A DNA stretch of 20,235 nucleotides, taken from Coprinopsis marcescibilis. Its lineage: Eukaryota > Basidiomycota > Agaricomycetes > Agaricales > Psathyrellaceae. Positions 17,624 through 20,235 of the stretch are shown here, one piece after another. Numbering within the stretch: position 1 is the first letter of the stretch; each line of letters starts with the position of its first letter. Under the pieces are notes generated by a model. The model was not told the origin of the DNA. It ran no database searches and saw only the letters and a program-made list of their open reading frames with translations. The translations under genes and the position numbers were made by a program. The stretch covers positions 1-20,235 of the forward strand of contig ML210500.1 of assembly GCA_004369085.1 (NCBI GenBank), in the 5' to 3' direction.

Positions 17624-18328
17624 GTGAGTTTAACTCCATTCCGGATAGTTTACAGGGCGTAGTTATGAGATTTTGACTGGACTTGAACATGTTGATGACT
17701 TCCCATTGGGACATGCCCTTTGGGGTCTCTGTCTCTTGACCCATGGATGTCCCTGTAATCAATCAGACCTGTGTCCATTTCAACCATGACATTCGTTGTA
17801 CGACCTTGTTCAAGTCAGGAAAAGGGCTGAGTCTTCATTTGGCCCATGAAAAGTTCAGACATCGCTGCGCGCTTAGAACATATAAACTCAAGATCCTGTC
17901 AGGGCAGTGCCTGTGACTCGGGTTTTAATAACTCTTACTTTATGTTAAAATGCAATCACATGGTACCATCCAGAAGGCAGATACAACCAACCCAGAGACA
18001 TCCATACCACCTACCATTTATAAGCTCTACGCTGTTCAGCTTCATTCAATGACTACCAGTTGTGCTCATCTGCATTGCATGACTTGTTTCTGCTCTTCTG
18101 AGTCCATTTCTGCAGGTGAGTGTTCATATTAGATGGCTTTTCTTTTTTGCCACATCTTGCAAATACTTATGAGTGAGAACAGGGACTTTACGCCACACAA
18201 ACCGTGGCATCTCAAATGTAACTCCATGTTCAATGCCCAGGTCAAAGTTGGCAAAGCAAAACTTTGTTGGGTTTGTCGGAAAAATCCGGTCGGTGTTCAA
18301 ATTCGATTAGATGCCTATCAACTGGACC

Positions 18329-18348
18329 ATAAATCAAGTTTGATTTAT
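18329..18348. repeat. 20-bp near-perfect palindrome
   Basis: ATAAATCAAG followed by TTTGATTTAT. The two arms mirror each other apart from the central pair. Confidence 0.7.
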
Positions 18349-18389
18349 TAGAAAATAAATGCGACCTCAAATTATATAATCAAATATAT

Positions 18390-18451
18390 ATTGAACCGGC
18401 CATCACACAAACTCAAATATATTCAACCGGCCATCACATAAACTCAAATCC
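18390..18451 (+). repeat. 31-bp tandem duplication
   Basis: ATT(G/C)AACCGGCCATCACA(C/T)AAACTCAAAT occurs twice back to back (18390-18420 and 18421-18451), differing at a few bases. It lies about 120 bp upstream of the start of the pseudogene at 18572. Confidence 0.85.
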
Positions 18452-18571
18452 ATTGTTGGTCCCCACATTTAAATGTGAATCAACAGTCACGCCTTCAACT
18501 TGCCACGTATTTCAGCTACTGCACCTCAACCTCATCGTATTTCTGAACTTAATTGCAAACAAACGTCTTTT

Positions 18572-19514
18572 ATGAATCCTACCAATCGTCCCAAGTCCGA
18601 AGAATCAATGCCCACTGGCATTATTGGACCTTCCGATCCATCCTCAAAGGACGAGCTGAAGGCTTTGCGACAGCAGATATGGGATGGCTACTACAGTATC
18701 CAGGTTCTCAACCAGAAGGGGTGGACTCCTCGCCAATTTCAGCCCACTCACCCCACTTGTCGTCCATTGAAACGAGAAGACACAGAGATAATTGTTGATG
18801 CTAGGCAAGAGGCTCATCACATGTGACAACTTACGTGCCAACCTGCCAGGCTTGCCCTAGAACTGCAGCAAGATGGCCCACTGGCTTCTGAACAGAACAC
18901 ACGGGCCCTTGGGCGGGACGACACTGCAACAGTCACACTGGAGTTAAAGCCTGGTTTGGAAAGGGAGGATACCATAAAGTCGTTGGAGTTGATGATGGAG
19001 TTTGCGAAGGGAGGATGCTGAACCGGTTCTGGATGTTGTGCCCCAGGGTTTACAAAGGGAGGATACTGAACCGGTTCTGGACGTTGTGCCTCAGGGTATA
19101 AGAAGGGAGATGGCACTGGCCAATATCAACATGCGTGACTAGGACTACTACAAACCGAAATATATTAGCTATGTGTATGTGGAATGAGATGGGATTAGTA
19201 GAAAGATGACGTACCATGCAAGTGATACAGATACAGATGTGGTGATAAAAACTCATGGGATGGATAAAGTGAGAGATAAATCACCACAAATGAAGGACAT
19301 TCTAGGGGCATCATCATCAGCGCACGGGCAAAAGCGGTTAAGGTGGCAAGTAACCTTCCGGATGCTCAAGAGTGGGTACCTTGGCAATCACGATGCGCTC
19401 TGGAAAGCTCTTGAAATGGTCTCTGGCAATGTGCATGGGTCCCGTCTCCCAGCTGGTAGCTTTGAGTTCATTGCTGTCAGGCATGGTGACAGTGAGGCTT
19501 TTCTCCTGGGTTGA
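18572..19514 (+). pseudogene. Repeat-containing protein pseudogene, possibly retroelement gag-like
   Basis: From ATG 18572 the frame reads MNPTNRPKSEESMPTGI, SSKDELKALRQQIWDGYYSI and DTEIIVDARQEAHHM, then TGA (18824-18826). The same frame resumes with LALELQQDGPLASEQNTRAL and TVTLELKPGLEREDTIKSLE up to a 2-bp shift near 19005. In the new frame come two copies of a 16-residue unit, REDAEPVLDVVPQG and REDTEPVLDVVPQG. Next come ALANINMRD, a TAG (19140-19142), a TGA near 19176, and ATG 19206 leading HASDTDTDVVIKTHGMDK and SGYLGNHDALWKALEMVSG. The protein is charged and helical. No known domain is recognised; gag-like is only a guess from its place upstream of an LTR. Two nonsense codons, a frameshift and a further TAG argue for a pseudogene. 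A minus-strand frame at 19338-19736 competes for the last third. Confidence 0.45.
19007..19107 (+). repeat. 48-bp in-frame tandem repeat
   Basis: AAGGGAGGAT(G/A)CTGAACCGG is followed by TTCTGGA(T/C)GTTGTGCC. Units start near 19007 and 19055, with a partial third at 19103; the GGG cores are exactly 48 bp apart. A diverged earlier unit at 18961 is offset by 46 bp, which marks the 2-bp loss. Confidence 0.85.
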
Positions 19515-19611
19515 GCTGGCAAACCCATTCAGATAAGGGTGCCCATCGAGTGAAATGAGCTGGCCGTCACTGGAAGTACCTGGCTCCAAAGTATTCATAA
19601 TGGATTTTGCA

Positions 19612-19669
19612 CCTTCAGGAGGCTTAGCAGACAGAGACCTTGGAAGCGGCTGCCAGCAGAGCTTCAGGC
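19612..19669 (+). repeat. Direct repeat, copy A
   Basis: CCTTCAGGAGGCTTAGCAGA, a short insertion, then CCTTGGAAGCGGCTGCCAGC and AGAGCTTCAGGC. It matches copy B at 19751-19804 except for about 4 extra bases and a few substitutions. Confidence 0.85.
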
Positions 19670-19750
19670 AGTCGAAGTGGGTTGGGGGGGTTGACGCAAG
19701 TGGTTGAGTTGGCGAGTTGCGATCATACGAATACAAATGCTAATGGTACG

Positions 19751-19804
19751 CCTTCAGGAGGCTTAGCAGAGGCCTTGAAAGCGGCTGCCAGCGGAGCTTC
19801 AGGC
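19751..19804 (+). repeat. Direct repeat, copy B, abutting the LTR
   Basis: Same sequence as 19612-19669. Its last base touches the TG of the LTR at 19805. Confidence 0.85.
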
Positions 19805-20235
19805 TGTTAAGGACTAAAACGGAATGATACTTCGTGTCGTCCTTCAATACTATTCCAGCGACTTGTAATGGTCAATGGTCTTATCTGGACTATGTTGGGA
19901 GTTCTACTCTTGAGTACGAACTGACACTAGTCCTTCTTGATTAGACAATTGGATTGGTTTGCACTGAAAAATATTGGATTTGAGAGTATATATGGTTATA
20001 ATACTTAAGAACAAAGTAAAGAACTATCAACTAACTACATAGGTTTATATACTAAAAGGCATGTGGTTATGGTGAGGCGTAAGCCTCATGCATGTATGTA
20101 GGTTTTAATGAGTCTTACTAACTATGAAGTCATGCGCAGTAGAGATGAGTAAGACTAAAATTAAAATGAAAAATGTGAGGTATACATGAGGTATATATCA
20201 TAATCATATGGTAATAAGCATAAATGTTCGTAACA
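19805..20235. mobile_element. 431-bp LTR reaching the window edge
   Basis: It starts TGTTAAGG and ends GTTCGTAACA at the last base, with TGTTA/TAACA inverted termini. Inside are TATA-like sequences (TTATAATACTTAAG, TTTATATACTAAAAGG) and a short hairpin. The minus strand reads TGTTACGAAC...CTTAACA, so orientation is open. The flanking duplication on the right lies beyond the window. It could be a solo LTR or one end of a full element. It is not visibly related to the LTR at 12125-12651. Confidence 0.65.
20073..20088. other. Perfect 6-bp-arm hairpin inside the LTR
   Basis: TGAGGC, loop GTAA, GCCTCA. It lies downstream of the TATA-like region, so it may fall in the transcribed leader of the element. 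Confidence 0.7.

Larger units (their letters stand above)
17640..18570. other. Unassigned stretch with short repeats
   Basis: Apart from the finger-like piece near 17800-17900, I see only short open frames. A CAG|GTGAGTGTTC donor lies at 18114 on the plus strand. Separate entries cover the palindrome at 18329-18348 and the 31-bp duplication at 18390-18451. Confidence 0.25.

Noticed and set aside
18817..19116. Minus-strand proline-rich repeat protein (PEPVQ)
   Set aside because: It is the complement of the plus-strand 48-bp repeat. The plus strand continues as a plausible protein on both sides; the minus frame does not join to other exons.
19338..19736. 132-codon minus-strand frame (DHFKSFPERIVIAKVPTLEH)
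   Set aside because: It reads well but overlaps the plus-strand pseudogene continuation and crosses the duplicated 55-bp segment. Strand could not be decided, so it is mentioned only as a competitor.
1..20235. Bacterial operon or prophage content
   Set aside because: No long ORFs, no ribosome-binding-site-spaced gene chains, and clear spliceosomal introns.

Overview
This window looks like nuclear DNA of a basidiomycete fungus, most likely an Agaricomycete. Coding stretches are broken into short exons by introns of about 50-65 nt with GT(G/A)AG donors, a CTGAC/CTGAA branch region and a CAG or TAG acceptor. No open frame exceeds about 170 codons, roughly what chance gives in 20 kb. The recognisable proteins are a Golgi COG subunit and a DUF6698-type protein typical of mushroom genomes. 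Several transposon families with fungal-type ends are present. Almost every gene-like stretch is damaged, so this reads as a transposon-rich gene graveyard rather than an active gene cluster.

Layout. Positions 600-2939 (minus) hold a collinear but frame-broken relic of COG3, the Golgi tethering subunit. Positions 2940-6193 contain exon-like pieces on both strands that I could not assign, including one self-consistent three-exon model at 5177-5606 (plus). Positions 6218-9100 are a stack of mobile elements: part of an LTR (6218-6465), a 985-bp element with CACTG ends (6484-7468) and a 1289-bp hAT-like element with 8-bp target duplications (7581-8869). The last two break one minus-strand coding stretch. 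Positions 9100-11360 are mostly unassigned but hold a G-rich hairpin and a 63-bp, three-copy minisatellite.

Positions 11364-12842 (minus, perhaps extending to 13314) are a cysteine-rich multi-exon gene. One of its exons is split by a complete solo LTR (12125-12651) flanked by 5-bp duplications. Positions 14134-15300 (minus) carry a six-exon DUF6698-type gene with one in-frame TGA. Positions 15300-18570 are AT-richer and largely unassigned. They hold a possible LTR/polypurine junction, a tRNA-like fragment and one clear plus-strand exon. Positions 18572-19514 (plus) are a repeat-containing pseudogene, followed by a duplicated 55-bp segment and a 431-bp LTR that ends at the window edge.

The genes show no sign of acting together in a pathway. 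What they share is decay: nonsense codons, frameshifts and insertions. The best-supported observations are the two insertion sites where removing the element restores an open frame, and the DUF6698 model, whose splice phases all agree. I did not find a convincing new defence or biosynthetic system.
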